Below the pieces are notes generated by a model. That model ran no database searches and was not told where the DNA came from. It saw only the letters and a list, made by a program, of their open reading frames with translations. Positions 45,846-58,100 of a stretch of 64,000 nt of DNA are shown here, in pieces. The stretch lies in contig JABAKD010000016.1 in the NCBI GenBank assembly GCA_012845835.1, positions 9,748,121 to 9,812,120 of the forward strand, given 5' to 3'. This stretch comes from Undaria pinnatifida (Eukaryota > Sar > Phaeophyceae > Laminariales > Alariaceae). Every line of letters starts with the position of its first letter. The stretch's first letter is position 1. The translations under genes and the position numbers were made by a program.

Positions 45846-46728
45846 CGAGGCCACAAATCAAAATCGGAAGCGCCCCCCCCCCCCCCGGTACGAGTATCGA
45901 TTATCCGAGCACGTGTTTGGCGTGTCTACACTATCTCTGTTCCTTGTACCTGATGTGGTGCTTGGCGTCGTACTTTGGATGATCTTGACCAACCGGTGCT
46001 GCGGACGCCATGTGCAAGAACCTCGAGTAGAAGAGCAGCAAGAGGTCACGCGGCATGCAGCTCCGGACGAAAGGGTAATTGTCGTGTAGAGATACACCCC
46101 AGTGATCCGCCATCCGTCTTTTCTGCGTGATGCCCATGGTGATGAGAATACCCATCACGCCGTAGGCGTGCATCCGCCCAAACCTTTCGACCTCGGTGCC
46201 GTCCACGATGATCTTGGGCACTTCGCAGTGGCCCTTCGTGGTTGTCTTCGCCTCATGCCGCGCTTGCCTACGGTCGCTGGGTGTCGTGCAGAAGCCTACG
46301 TATTCAGTAACCTGAACAATGGGGAGTGGCGGGTTGGGGCAGCGACGCAAATGCGTGCATACCAGTTCAAGGCGCCGATGCCAGTTGCAAGCAGGTGTAA
46401 ATATTGTGCCGCGTTGTCAACAGCACCATTTTACCACCGAACTGTACGCGTCCAATCTGGTCGCGTGGACACGAGGGTGGTCGTGTACATCTGTGGAAAA
46501 TAACTGCCCCGTCCGTGCTTTCCATTCTACGTCGGTAACAGCGTTGTTCATAGCCCACCCTAGGACATAGTCAACGTACTGTTTAGAGTATTATACCACC
46601 TAACGACAGTGTGAAGAGCATGACGTGCGGCCCCTGTCGTCAAAAACTCTACTGTGCTGCGACACATTTACCCGCATACTTCGAAGAACCAAGTATGCCC
46701 TCACCTTCTGTGCCAGGAAATCTACTAC

Positions 46729-48405
46729 CTGGTACTTTTTTCGGGAAGCACAGGTCGAAGAACATCGCCGGAAACGCACAGCTCTTCCCCTTCACAGCGT
46801 TCCTCAACGCATCCAAGCCGGCACGGTCTAGCCCCGGCAGTACTCTCTTCGTCTCCTCCGCCAAACCAAAGCTGTCTCCGCCTTTGTGTTTATTCCTCCG
46901 CTCGTACGCATCCTTGCTATCGTTTTCCTTCAACCCCTCACTTTTCCACCCCCCCTGCGCGGTTCCGTGATCCTCCTCGTCGTCCATGTCCTCGGCATTG
47001 TGCAGAGCTGGGTCAGACTGGTCGGCCGCCTGGGGATAGCATGTGTGTAGCAAGAGGAAGGGATTGAGTTAAACGACACAGTTACAGTTATTCGTTTGAG
47101 CAAGATGGTCGACCAAGCAAAAGTACCAGTGTTTTGTTCTCAACGCCAAACAAAAAACACTCTTACAAGCCACGGTATAGAGCTGTTTGCTGGCGGCAAA
47201 AACCAACGTTTGCATCTACCCCTTCGTGTTTGGCGAGCCCAATCCATTTTTTTCCACTACCTTGGGTATCATTTTCAACCCATTCAACGCCCACTGCCAC
47301 GGCGGAGCCCCATGCGGTAGGCGCGTCCGGGACTTCGTTGTACGTATGAATAGTGATTTGATCTAAACCGTACCAGGTACCAATTTAGGCGGGAATATAA
47401 GAGCCGATTAAACGTTTTATTAGTGAGCATACGAACCATATAAACCTACGCGGGTTGATTTTGTTTTTTTCTGTTTTATACACGTCTGTACACCGCAAAC
47501 AAAAGCAGTCCTGTTATATACCCCCCCCCCCCCCCCCCCTTCAAAGACCACGACCAGTTCACACCGAACAAAAGCGACATACTCGTACCAGGTATCAGCA
47601 ACTTCGGTATTATACCGTACCTTGTCTTTCTTCTTGAGCTCGAATACATCAAGGTACGCCTGTCGGTGGTCCTCCTCCGGTATGAGCTTCGCTGCGTCCT
47701 CGCGTTTACGCCTTGATACCGAGACAGCTGCGAACGCTCCATTGGTCGCCAAATCATCGACTCCGCCTCCAATGCCATCATCATCAGACCCATGGTTGCC
47801 GGTGCCGACCTCCGCGAGCTTCGCTTCCCCCATCTCCCTCATCACAGCCGAAGATTTACCCTTTCGTTTTTGTCCACCCTCGCAGTTTCTCTTGCATCTC
47901 CCAGTGTTGGGTGGATTGGCGGCCGCTTTGCACACAATAGTTGCACGTTTTCCACGAGCAAAACTGCGCCACATCTCGTGCGATCCACAGCAGGTTGTTG
48001 TTGTTGTTCTTGTTGTTGTTGGTGGTGGTGGTGGTGGTGGTGTTGGTGTTGGTGTTGGTGCTGCTGCTGCTGCTGCTGCTGCTAGGATGGTTTCTGCGGT
48101 AGAATAGCACGAAGGCCTGACGCCTGCTCGCCTGTCTCGAAGTTGCGCAGCCACGACGGAGCGGGTGCGTTTCTCCTGGGCCGTGGGTTGCATTGGTGAG
48201 CTGGCCCTGGCCGGGGTGTCTCTCTCGGTGGGGGCTGAGGCGAGGCCTGCTGCGGTTGTGTACTAGGCGTGGCTACTTGCGGTAGTACCAGTGGTGAGGA
48301 TGATGTACGTGCGGGGTCGAAGGCCTGGGTCCACAGGGCATCCGTGGAGAGAGTGTCTTCACCCAAGTTATCGTCCATGTAATCATCAAGCTCGAAGTCG
48401 TCCAT
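46729..48405 (-). CDS. Probable N-terminal exons of the piggyBac-like gene
   Basis: Three coding stretches lie upstream of the transposase core on the same strand. ATG 48405 starts the acidic MDDFELDDYMDDNLGEDTLS and runs into a Pro/Gln-rich arm (to about 48090). About 47990-47620 encodes SHEMWRSFARGKRATIVCK and NCEGGQKRKGK, reminiscent of a degenerate BED-type finger, then EEDHRQAYLDVFELKKKDK. 47029-46729 (ccccag/GCGGCC at its start) encodes an acidic then SFGLAEETKRVLPG stretch. An acidic start and a zinc-finger-like region suit piggyBac-type N termini. Junctions between these parts were not resolved, so they could belong to a separate gene. Confidence 0.4.
47520..47541. repeat. C/G homopolymer of about 20
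   Basis: One of many long poly-C/poly-G runs in this window (others at 1348, 4027, 41499, 42601 and 45876). They occur in introns, in satellites and inside the decayed transposase. Confidence 0.85.
48000..48083. repeat. GTT/GGT/GCT trinucleotide tract
   Basis: TGTTGTTGTTGGTGGTGGTG then GTTGGTGTTGGTGCTGCTGC. On the minus strand it would encode Gln/Ala/Thr/Asn runs between two parts of the piggyBac-associated reading frames. Confidence 0.9.
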
Positions 48406-48667
48406 GCTAGTCGTGTGGGGTGTACGATGTGCAACACGCGCGAGTGTGCTCTGTGCTCTCGAGTTGTTTGCCACAGGGTTATACACGTACAACTCCTGCA
48501 TATCAGGTAGGGGACGTATGTTTATCGCCCCCTGCCTCAAATAGCCCGGGTTATTCACTGGCGAAACGGATGCTTAGCGGTGATTTTCAAGTTATTTTTT
48601 TCTGCTGGAAGACTCAAAGGGGTTAAGGCCATTGCTGTTACCGAAATCCACGCCATAGATGTTCTTA

Positions 48668-49410
48668 GGCCATTTCTTATACAGTCGGATTCGGCCAGTC
48701 GAAAATGCCCCTTTTCGATTGGACTTTTTTTCGACTGGAATCTTTCGGTCCTTCTTCTTATCGTCAGTCGAGTCGATTTTATAGTTTTTGTGCTCTTCTA
48801 GAGGCGGTTGGTGTAAGGGAATACTGCTGTACAGCAGTCGAAATCGGTTGGCAGCTCTGTGCTTCGCGCTTTCTCCGCGAGCAACGGCTCGACGAACCCT
48901 CGTACCAGCGAGTTGGTGGCTTTGGGCTTAGCCGAAAGCCGCCAAAGCTACGTTCGTGGAGTTGCACTCAGCCGAGAGCCGCCAAAGCTACAGCAGGCGC
49001 AGCCGTGGTTGGCAGCATGGGATCGAGACCGCGCGCTGCTGCCGTCGTGTGATACACGCTGCTGGCGAGCGGAACTAGGAATGCGCCACGCTGACTTGCT
49101 GCGAGAAGCAACAGCAGTGATAGCCACGCCGGCGTCAGCGCCTTGTACGATACTGCAGTGTGGTACCTGGTATGGGTGTGTGGCCGTGTGGGTGTGTGTT
49201 TGATGGTGGGATGAACGGTGCGATGGGTTCAAAAAACACGTGTAAAACTTTTTCGACTGAGTTTTTCGACTGGATCCGCCAATTGGAATTCTCAGTCGAA
49301 AAAAGTTGAATCGAAAAAGCCCTTTTTCGACTGTGTAAGAAAGCTCTATTTGGGCTTCAGTCGAAAAAGGCCGTTTTCGACTGACAAATCCGACTGTATA
49401 AGAAATGGCC
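48668..49410 (-). mobile_element. Harbinger-like MITE, copy 2 (743 bp), inverted
   Basis: Ends GGCCATTTCTTATACAGTCG (48668) and its inverse at 49410, with the target duplication TTA on both sides (48665-48667 and 49411-49413). The sequence is the reverse complement of 23239-23982 over its full length with few differences, including the TACCTGGTA word and the inner TCGAAAAA repeats. No transposase. It lies just upstream of the piggyBac-like locus. Confidence 0.87.
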
Positions 49411-49612
49411 TTAACATTCGTTTCGCCGCCTAAAGATCAAGATGCCGGCAAAAGATTTCCAAACAGCAGTGTGTATGGTAAAAACGAGTCTTGATGCAGA
49501 AGCTTACCAACAATGTTCAATATATTCGTTGGCATTTTTAGAGAGGTGGTCGTACGATTTCGAAAACACGACACACATGAACGCGCCGTAGCGCCCCAAG
49601 CACACTACTCAC

Positions 49613-49733
49613 CATGGCGATCGAGGTGCGCGCGAGGGTCAAGCGGGAGCTGCTCGGCAGATGGCCCAGGGAACTGCCGCATCTTCGCGAAGTACCGCTG
49701 TTCTGTGTATGCTCGCGGGGGCCAAACTGCAGC
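49613..49733 (-). CDS. Tentative single exon of an unknown gene
   Basis: Acceptor ggttag/GCTGCAG at 49733 (or cag at 49727) and donor CATG/gtgagt at 49613. The open frame reads AYTEQRYFAKMRQFPGPSAE and LPLDPRAHLDRH. The other frames are less protein-like. No neighbouring exon was located, partly because the MITE lies directly downstream. Confidence 0.35.
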
Positions 49734-49739
49734 CTAACC

Positions 49740-51399
49740 TCGAGACAACATCTGGAGAAGAAATACCTTGTCCCGACCTCAGTTGTCCCATACACCCCTT
49801 TTCGGTGGATTTTCCGATGTTGGAAATTGTCAGAACCAACATTTTCCTCCACATGCAGTGTACACAGATCTTACTTTAGGCGAATCTTGTAGGTATCAAG
49901 ATCTATGGCCTACACCGGGGTGCCATAAACAGTGGCCTAAAGAAATTCGAGTGCTTGGGGGAAAAAAACACTCTTAAGATTCGATCAAATAATCCCCCCG
50001 AGCGATCTTTGTAGGAATAATTTAACCCAAAACAGCCTGAAAATTCCGACCTGACGTTGAGTAAACGATTCAGAGTGAACTTCCATCGGTCTCCATCAGC
50101 TCATATGATCGGCCTACGGTTGCCCCGAGGATTGAGCCGAGGCTGCAGCCGGGGTTGAGCCGCATTTGTGGCCGCCCAAGCAACGTAAAACCGACACGCA
50201 CTGCTGCTGGGCTGCTCTGTTGCTGCTGCAGTGCAGACACTGCGCAACAGCCTTGTAACGCGCGTGGACTCGAATCGGCAGCCGGGGTATGACGCGAAGG
50301 CGCGGCGTAAGAGATGTCCCAACCGAACTGGAGAGGAGGTACGCTTGGCTCACGCGAACGGTTGAGGACTAACCTGCTGTTGCGACTTGTGCCAAGGTTT
50401 GCGACTCTCGCCGAGGGTGAGAGGGAGGGGGAGGAGCAGGAGAGAGAGGGGTATCATGCGGCTGGCTGTGCTGTGGTTGTGTGCGAGATCTGGAGAGACA
50501 GCAGTGAGCTAGGTCCGTCTTTGGGAGCACCTTTTTTTTAACACAAACGATCTCACCGCGTCTCCTAAAAAAATAAGTAAAACCGTACTGCCAATCGCAC
50601 TTTGTTTTGAATAAACGACCCTACCGCGTGTCCTCAAGAAATGAAATAAATCTACTGCATTCCGTTTTTCGTTTTACACAAAAAACAAAACCATGTCTCC
50701 TAAAAACGTCATCAATCTACCACGTACCTTTGTTTGTCCTGCACAAACGATTTTACCTGTTGTCCTATCAGACACGTAAAACCATACCGCATATCCTTGT
50801 TGTCATTGCGCAAACGATTTTACCGCGTTTCCTTATACTTGATAATTCCGAAACAAAGCACAGCGTCTTTTCATTCCGCGACAAAACAACACGCCGTGCT
50901 TAGTCTTTTTTTTTTTTCTCATCACAAATTGAACAAAGACACGCATCGCGACTTGTCGTTGCCTGATACCGCGAAGCACAATATTGATGAGATAAGCAGC
51001 ACACCAAAGTGATCACGGGACTCTGCAATCATCGCGCTTTAGACTGACACGGTGCGTTTTAGGTCCAAACACGTTGGTCGCACGGTGCTGTAATCTTCCA
51101 ACAACAGCGACAGCCGATTTGCCCGGCAACTAAACCAACACAAGGAGTGCGCAACAAGACAAACTACATTAGTCTCGGCAACTTGCATGACCCGCAACCC
51201 CTAGCTCCTACATTGATACCCCACCCCCACCCCACCCCCCACCCTCCCATCCCTCCCTCAGGGTGGTTTGGACGCTGAGCACAAAACTAACGTAGCTTTT
51301 TAGCACCCGTAACCATGTTCGTCGCCGTGCTCAGGTTGAAAACCTCGGAGCTCTTTGACGATTCGGCTCGGGTCCCGACTTCCTTTAGCTTCGCCTCGG
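49740..51399 (+). repeat. Spacer with a 70-bp degenerate tandem repeat
   Basis: At 50535-50850 about five units share ACAAACGATTTTACCGCGTN and TCCTNN with AAAACC(A/G)TAC words, at 65-70 bp spacing. The rest of the spacer (49740-50530, 50850-51399) shows no gene that can be supported. 51216-51250 is C/A-rich. Confidence 0.55.
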
Positions 51400-52859
51400 C
51401 TATTGTCTTCTCGATGCGAGACGGATCTTTTTAGTGTTCGGACTGTCGACAGCCGGCTTCACCAGATCAAGCAAGACAGCAGTCTGTTGCTTCTTCGAGT
51501 TAGCCTGCCTCTCTGCTACGGCCAGCTTCCTCTCCCCATCGTGTCAGGGCTGTCTGTAGCCCACACGAAATAGCTCGCGACTGCATCCTCGACCCCGATG
51601 GCACGCCGCGCCTTCACAAGTCTCTTTGATTGCTCGTCTCCTAGTTCTTCTCCGGAGCTGAGACCAGTGGGGCTAGTCGACGACGACCCGGCGGAAGTCT
51701 CCCTCTCTCTTCCTTTGTCCAGACCCGCTGGGCCTGGATGCGGAAGCCAAGACCTAATACTTGTTTTACGATTGGGGCATGGGGAAAGAGCGGCGCGAAG
51801 GGTGTTCCTTTCAAACGTGCATGAGGCGTAGTTTGGACTACTGTATAGGTTCGTCAACGCATTTGCAGCTGGAAACCCTTTCTTGGTACAACATTACTGT
51901 AAGTTTGGGGGCTCTAAAGGGGTCAAGGGGTGGAGAAATGATCAGACGGGGGAGGTGTGATCAATAATAAGCACCGACTCAGGACATACACAAGTCCTGA
52001 GGTATGTACATATCAACCGGCCTAAAAGTGAGCCCATGCATGGTTGGTCCACACCAACCCCACACAAGACGCAGGCACCAACCCCGCACAAGACAACGAA
52101 AAGCATAGAAAATCCGCGGGGGAAATAAGCAGTTGCTGTTGTTGTAGGGGAAGGACAACACACACTCAGCAGTAGACCGCAACCACGGCCAACGCTTCAG
52201 TTTGCGTCACAGACACCTAGAGCGCGCATCGCGTTGCACCGCCGAGTCCACACCGTGTCGTGGTTAGAATAGAGGGGGAGACAGATCGCCCCGCACAGAA
52301 ACGCCTGGGTAGTACTTTGAAGTCGTTATTTGTTTGTTTGAGGTGTTTGTGTATACGGCGCAACTAAAAATAAGCCCGCGGCCGCGCCGCACCGTACGTG
52401 CCTATAAAACCACAAGTAAGACGTTCTGTCGTTGATCGTACGAGCAACGTAATATCCCGCACCATATCTCGCAACAGGATTGTTTGTTTGCAAACGCAGC
52501 ACCGCATTACGTTTCTATGTACTTCGTGGAAAGGTGAAAACAAATATCAGAATTACGTTTTCAGCCCGCTTCTGCTTAGCGGCCTCGTTTTCCGCTGCAT
52601 CCCGTTTGGATTTCTCGGCTGACTCATTCGCCTCGTCCTCCTGCTGCATGCACTGGTTCGGTTGATGGCGTCGTGGGTCGTGTTGTCCATTCCGTCGCGT
52701 AAACCACTCGTGAGTGCTCCAGACAACACCTCCTTCCGGTGAGCGGCGAGCATCTCCTTGTGCTTCGCTTCACACGCCCGTCCGGTGATTCCGTCATGAT
52801 CACAAAATGGAGAGAGGATTAAGATCGTCGCGGCGAACTTGTCCCATTCCTCGGCCAAG
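51400..52859 (-). pseudogene. Decayed Myb/SANT-like DNA-binding protein gene
   Basis: Exon 1 (52859 down to about 52556; acceptor gacttaag) encodes EEWDKFAATILILSPFCD, GITGRACEAKHKEML and AAHRKE, a Myb/SANT-like trihelix pattern typical of transposon-associated and plant-type proteins. A frameshift near 52650 follows, and then an acidic coil NQCMQQEDEANESAEKSKRD. Exon 2 (51753-51400; attag/GTCTTG) encodes LVKARRAIGVEDAVASYFVW, a second frameshift near 51548, then ERQANSKKQQTAVLLDLV and a stop at 51400-51402. Two shifts make it a likely pseudogene. In Harbinger elements a SANT-like protein partners the transposase. No transposase is seen nearby, so that link is speculative. Confidence 0.55.
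52423..52544 (+). repeat. 122-bp inverted repeat, left arm
   Basis: GTTCTGTCGTTGATCGTACG to GGTGAAAACAAA. It matches 53248-53369 in reverse complement at roughly 85%. It lies in the intron between the two SANT-like exons. Confidence 0.8.
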
Positions 52860-53247
52860 CTTAAGTCTTTTGTTGTACTTGGTGAGTAAGGGTTTGTCGC
52901 GATTCACATGTAACAGCAGTAGGATATAAACGCGCAGAGCGTGTCAAGGAGGGGCTAGAGAGCTACTAATGGTGGTATTTCACAGTGATTTTGCCCTCGC
53001 CTATACGTGGTTCACATTGGTTTCCTTCGAAGCTGGGGTTGTAGCAGTACAATGCAGGGCGCGGGGCCCCCACGCGATTGTGGTATTCAGTTTAAAAAAC
53101 GGAAATACCCAGCACTCCTCTTGGAATGCGGTGCTCAACGCCGCGTGCAACCCAACGTATGCGCCAGCCTCACGGAGTATATGAAGACCGCTGGCCACCG
53201 GCGCGTTAAGAAAAGAATTGTACCCGTGCAAGGGGGCTACGACCATG

Positions 53248-53369
53248 TTTGTTTTCACCTTTCCACGAAGTATATAGAAACGCAATGCGGTGCGGTGTTT
53301 CCGAGTAAACAATCCTATTATGAGGTATGGTGCGGGATATTATTTTGCTCGTGCGATCAACGACGGAAC
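53248..53369 (-). repeat. 122-bp inverted repeat, right arm
   Basis: Reverse complement begins GTTCCGTCGTTGATCGCACG and ends GGTGAAAACAAA. With the left arm it brackets 703 bp containing SANT-like exon 1. The arms could be terminal inverted repeats of a small element that carries the exon, or of two solo insertions. Confidence 0.8.
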
Positions 53370-55120
53370 ACCCACCAGCGACAGAGCCGCCACCGGATCT
53401 TCTCGGTGAGCGTCCACTTCTCTTCACCACCGACGGGGAAACGCTGGCCACGGGGCTGCGCTGCGACAGACTCATGTTTTCCGCAGCCCGACCGGTCTCA
53501 TCGTGGGCCGCTGGGGTGCCGGCGGGAATCGGGGCGTGGTTCATAGCCTAACTCGGAGTAACGACATGGGAACTGGCCATCGTGTTGCATATCTACATTT
53601 TTCTCGTTATTATCCACCACCACTGTCGCTGCAGTCGCCCGAGCCAATGTGTACCCTGATATCTGCCGCACAGGTCGAGTTTTTCGTGTGGATAACGCCA
53701 GCTTCAAGGCGATCGCTCCCCCCCCGAGCAATGAATGAATTGAGTCCGTCCAGGCATCCATCTCAACTTTTCCATGCGCCTCTCTCAGGTAGCGGGCACC
53801 ATCGCCTCAGTCCCCCAGCGACACCCGTGGCTATGATGCGACTCCGTTGGGAGCACCGGCGAATCTACTCCGACCTCGACATATACCTGCGTGTTAATGC
53901 AAGCAAAGCGAGTTTCGGATTTCCGAAGATGCCCTGCAAATAGGGCCTCGTTTCCAGCCTCGCGTGCCTTAATCTCCGTATCTCGTCCAACGACTGGCAT
54001 CTCCGAATAAGAACAAACCGAAGAACGGTCGCGGTCTCGGTCTTTCTATTTTCGAATACGCCGTATACGCAAAGAGGCCGTTCTCATGCGGGTCTTGCGA
54101 TTGCGTACGCATGATTGGAACGTGGATGTATGTGGTGCTGTGGGGTTTATAGCAGGGGTGGGTATACGCTGTTGATGGTGGTATGGAAACACGGGAAGCT
54201 TGGAAAGGGGAGCATTTATTGCGCGAAATGTTGCGTAAACTTCTGCAAGCCCTCACTGTTTTTCCTGGCGGAGACAGACCGAGTTTATCGGCTTAAGTCT
54301 CAGCGCACACCAAGGCCAGATGCCTTTCGTCAGACAGAAGCCTGGCTGGCGCGCGCCACACATCACCGACCCCAACGTTAGCAACTGTTTTGTGAGCCTA
54401 GGGTGGGTTGGAGCCCAAAACGAGCGCGCCACGGTCAGATTTCATGGCGCAGTTGTTGATTGTCGTCGACACGCGTTGCGCCCGTCCTTTTGTTTTCATG
54501 GGCCATTCCTGTGATACATTTCGTCGGTTTTACTGTCGTGTATCCCCACCATCGCCGTTTCTCGACGAGGGCACCTTGTTTTTCTCGCACGCACGTTGCT
54601 GTCGCTGTTGCTGCTACACCCACCTCCCCAAACTCCCGACACGTGTCCTCCCTCATATGCCCCCCCCTGATTCTCCGCGGCTTGCTTCTCGGGTCCTCAT
54701 TCCGACATCACCACGTCGCCTCTTCCGGTTACACCCGCCTCCATACCTGGTATAAAACCCTACCTCATTTCGGCGTCACATCTGACACCCGCCTACGTAA
54801 ACGGGGAAGCCTACCAGGTACACCCTTTCGGCGTCACTGCCAAGCTTATACTTGGAAGTATCGGCCTCGTACGTTGTCAAGAATACTTATTTTGGCATAA
54901 ATGGGCATTTTCAGGAGCAAAACTGTAGCGTATTTGGGCTACTTTTTTTAGCGTAACGAACACAATTGGGAGAAAACGTGGTAACATGTAATGTCGGCTG
55001 CTCCTTATCAAGCCAAACCTTGATATTAGAGGGGGGGGAAAGGGAATTATGGATACAAACCTGATCCCCTCATCGCCCCTTCGGTGACGCCCGCCTCCAT
55101 GCTTGGCAAAACCCTGGCAG
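53370..55120. other. Spacer before the translin exons
   Basis: Unsupported ORFs only. A CCCGCCTCCAT(A/G)C(C/T)TGG word occurs at 54735 and 55091 with shared TTCGG(C/T)G(T/A)C neighbours, suggesting a local duplication just upstream of the first recognised translin exon. The true first translin exon should lie here but was not identified. Confidence 0.4.
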
Positions 55121-58100
55121 TCCCTGAGCCAGGAGCTAGAGCAGGCGAGCGAGGGCGAGCAGCTGGTGTTTCCGTTCGTGGGGCGCATGTACGACGTTTC
55201 TAACGCCGCTCTGTTCTACGCTCACAACGGACGCCTCGACATGGCACAGGAGAAGCTTGCCGGTGAGTCAAGCAAGGTGCTTTCTTTCACGTTACGACCC
55301 GTTGTTCACCGACGCCACGTTCTCCTATACATATGGTCCATACAGGATACGTTTTGAGTCAATTTTCCCCAGCACCGATGTGCTCTTTGCTCAGGGTGGG
55401 GGTGGGTGGTCGGACATTCGAAAGTACGTCTAAATGGCTGCCAGGGAAGCTCGAAGCGGTCATCCCTTAAGTAATATTTTTTCTATTTCGAGTGATGCTT
55501 ACCTTTTTATCGCCAATAAACCGGAAAAGCTTGATAGCTTTATTTTTGTCTCCTCTCTCTCTCTGTTTGTCTCTGTTTAAGTCTCTGTCTCTGTCTCTGT
55601 CTCTACCCCCCCTCTCTCTTTATTTCCCTCTCTCGTGTTCTGCCTTGTGCTTGTGGTATGGTTGTCGTAGCCGGGTCGCGGCTGATGTCGTCTGGGCTAA
55701 CACGCGTGGATGAAGTCGGCTCGTCGAGCGGTCTTCGACAGGAGAGGGTGTCGGGCGGCCTCGAAAACCATGTCAAGGCCAGCGCCTTCGTACATTTCCT
55801 ACAGACAGGTGCATTTTTTTCCCTACGCCTTTCGGGCTACAGGGATTGTGTGATGGTATTTCGCTTGAGGGCAGGTAAAACCTAGGATGAGTTATGGGAG
55901 CGGATTGCATATTGCTTCGGAGGCCTTGTTAATAGGAAAAACAGGGGACAGGCGAGAGACGGTATTTTCTCGTCTTGTCTTTGTCAGACTTCTTCGAGTC
56001 GTGAATGGGACGGACGCAGGCTTCTTCCTTTTAATCTCTTTCCAACGCATAGGTGATTTAAGACGCTGCTCGGTAGGCGAGCCTGGCTGGGGGTACTCTG
56101 TGTCGGCATCCTCGTAACCCATATCGTAACACGAGCGCACTCCCTACAGAGAGGGGCTCGTCCTGCTACAGCCATGTGCTGACGTCGTTGGTTCTGTTCC
56201 TGTTACGTACCAGGCACCACTTTGCACGGCGCGGAAGTTTAGGGACTGGTTGATCCCATCTGTTCCAAATGATTTTACAGCAGGTACTACAGCGGGAAAC
56301 CGGCATTATAGAGGGACCTCTACTACTGTACCTTCACTTGGCATGCCGCAGTTAAGGCACTATAGCGGGAAACCGACACAATCTCAACCGGCGTTGTAGA
56401 GGGATCTCTACTGCACCTTCACGTGGTGTGCCGCAGTTAAGGCACTATGGCGGAACTCGGCACAATCTCAGCCGGCATTATAATGGGACCTCTACTGCTG
56501 TGCCTTCACTTGGCATACCGCAGTGCACCCACCCAAGACACCGAGACTCTCTACCGCCAGTCTCCCAGAGCTTTAGTTTTTGTGACCGTTATAGCCCTTA
56601 CGCAGCCGTCTTAGGCAGCGCCTCTAACGGTTTGCCAACGGTTCGTTTCGATACCGAAACGGTGCGTTTGATATTTATGAGAGTGCCCAATTGGTGCTTA
56701 CATTTTAAGACAGAACTAGAGGGTCACGGTATTGTATTCCGCGGATAATTCGAGGCCCTGCGTACCTCTTATGTTCTGCATAGCCCTTCCCTTGCATAGC
56801 ATGTCCCGTGTCAACGTGTAGTTCCCTTTGTTTTCCCTGTTCGTTAGTCGGTTTTAACCTTGTTTTTTCGTTTTTGGTTTTCTATTTTTTCTCTCATATT
56901 TTCTTTTTCAGGGCGGCTGCTGCCCAGGGCCGCGGTCGAGGGGGGGATAGAAGACAACGAGTACCTCGGGGCGGCCATGAGGCTCACTTCGGAGCTAGCG
57001 CGATACGCTATTACTCAGGTGACAAGACCAGGAGTTCATGGGGAGCGGGGGCGAGCGGGAGAAGGGTTACCGGGGGCAAAATGCCTTACATAGTGCGTTA
57101 TTTCTTAACCACCGCTGTGGCACCCCTCACAAAATGAAAAAAAATGGGACTCAATTGAGACACTGGAATCACATCGCATTCCTTAGGAAAAGGCCGCAAT
57201 TCCGCGACACACACTGCTGTACTTGGCCCAGGAAACTATGCGGGGTACAAGCGTGTACCTTATTTATATCACTAGAGCTCACCAAAACGGCAGATCATTG
57301 CATGTCGACCACGTCGCTGAAAGTTGGATTTGTGCTTTTCCATGATTTGATTTGATTAATTTTGTTCAAATTTTGAACCCAGGACGACTCGTATTATTTC
57401 ACAGAAACTCTCGCCGTGTAAAAATGCAGGTTCAGATTTGAAAAACGCTGTGCAAACCAAGCCCTGGAAGCAAAAATCCAGCTTTCAGGGACGTGGCCGC
57501 GTCCCTAAATCGACACGAAATGACCTGCCGTTTTTGTCAAGCTCTAGTGATAGCACTAAGGTACACGCCTGTACCCTGCATAATTTCCTGGGCCAAGTAC
57601 AGCAGTGTGTGTCGCGAAATTACGGATTCTTCCTAAAGAATGCGGTGTGGTTCCATTCTCTCAAATGAGTCCCGATTTTGAAGAATTCGGGAATTTCCTT
57701 AGGGGCGCAACGCAGGTGTAACTCCTGTAGAACCAACTGCATTCGCGTTTATGGGAACAAAGTGCTTGGAGTTAGTTCGAAACTTTTTTTCTTTCAGCGG
57801 TAAATGTGTTGAAATTTACCGACGTTTTCTGAGCGCCGTCTCCTTTTTGTTTTGTTTTGTTCTTGAAACAAACGCGGCCCAACGCTTGGACACGACACTG
57901 GCGTTTGCTGAGCCCTCCCGGCCACGAAGTAGGACCTATATGATGTAGACTGTCTTGAGGTAGAGTACGTCGGAATGAGGAAAGCCTTGACTTCCGGGAA
58001 CCATATTTTTAAAATGTAAAATAAGAATTGCACTTCAGCAGTGAAACATAATTTTTAATCAAAACTGATACCAGGCATATATACCGAGGACCGTGTATGA

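Larger units (their letters stand above)
41520..46311 (-). pseudogene. piggyBac-like transposase gene with introns, broken
   Basis: DDE transposase of the DDE_Tnp_1_7 type. Exons read downward: 46311-45950 (RFGRMHAYGVMGILITMG, ADHWGVS); 45309-45164 (TPGAWLSFDEQMIKS, FNPLKPMKHG); 44609 onward (IKGWAVACPSGYTYV, catalytic VAMDNYFTFATLL); then 44104-43933 (LTVVEWMDSKVVHFMSS, donor gtgagt). A C-terminal part follows (42640-41990, VKYMGG..VDLADQ, SNAYLLF), and a Cys-rich end (41900-41520, LCWCDICSFGKG, YLCKTC). Junction phases agree for the first three exons. Defects: a 501-bp palindrome that inserts a TAG; a G9 run at 42601-42609 in the MGGVD box that shifts frame; and a second G-run shift near 42290. 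One exon between 43933 and 42640 was not found. Foldback debris sits in the intron 45949-45310. Confidence 0.85.
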
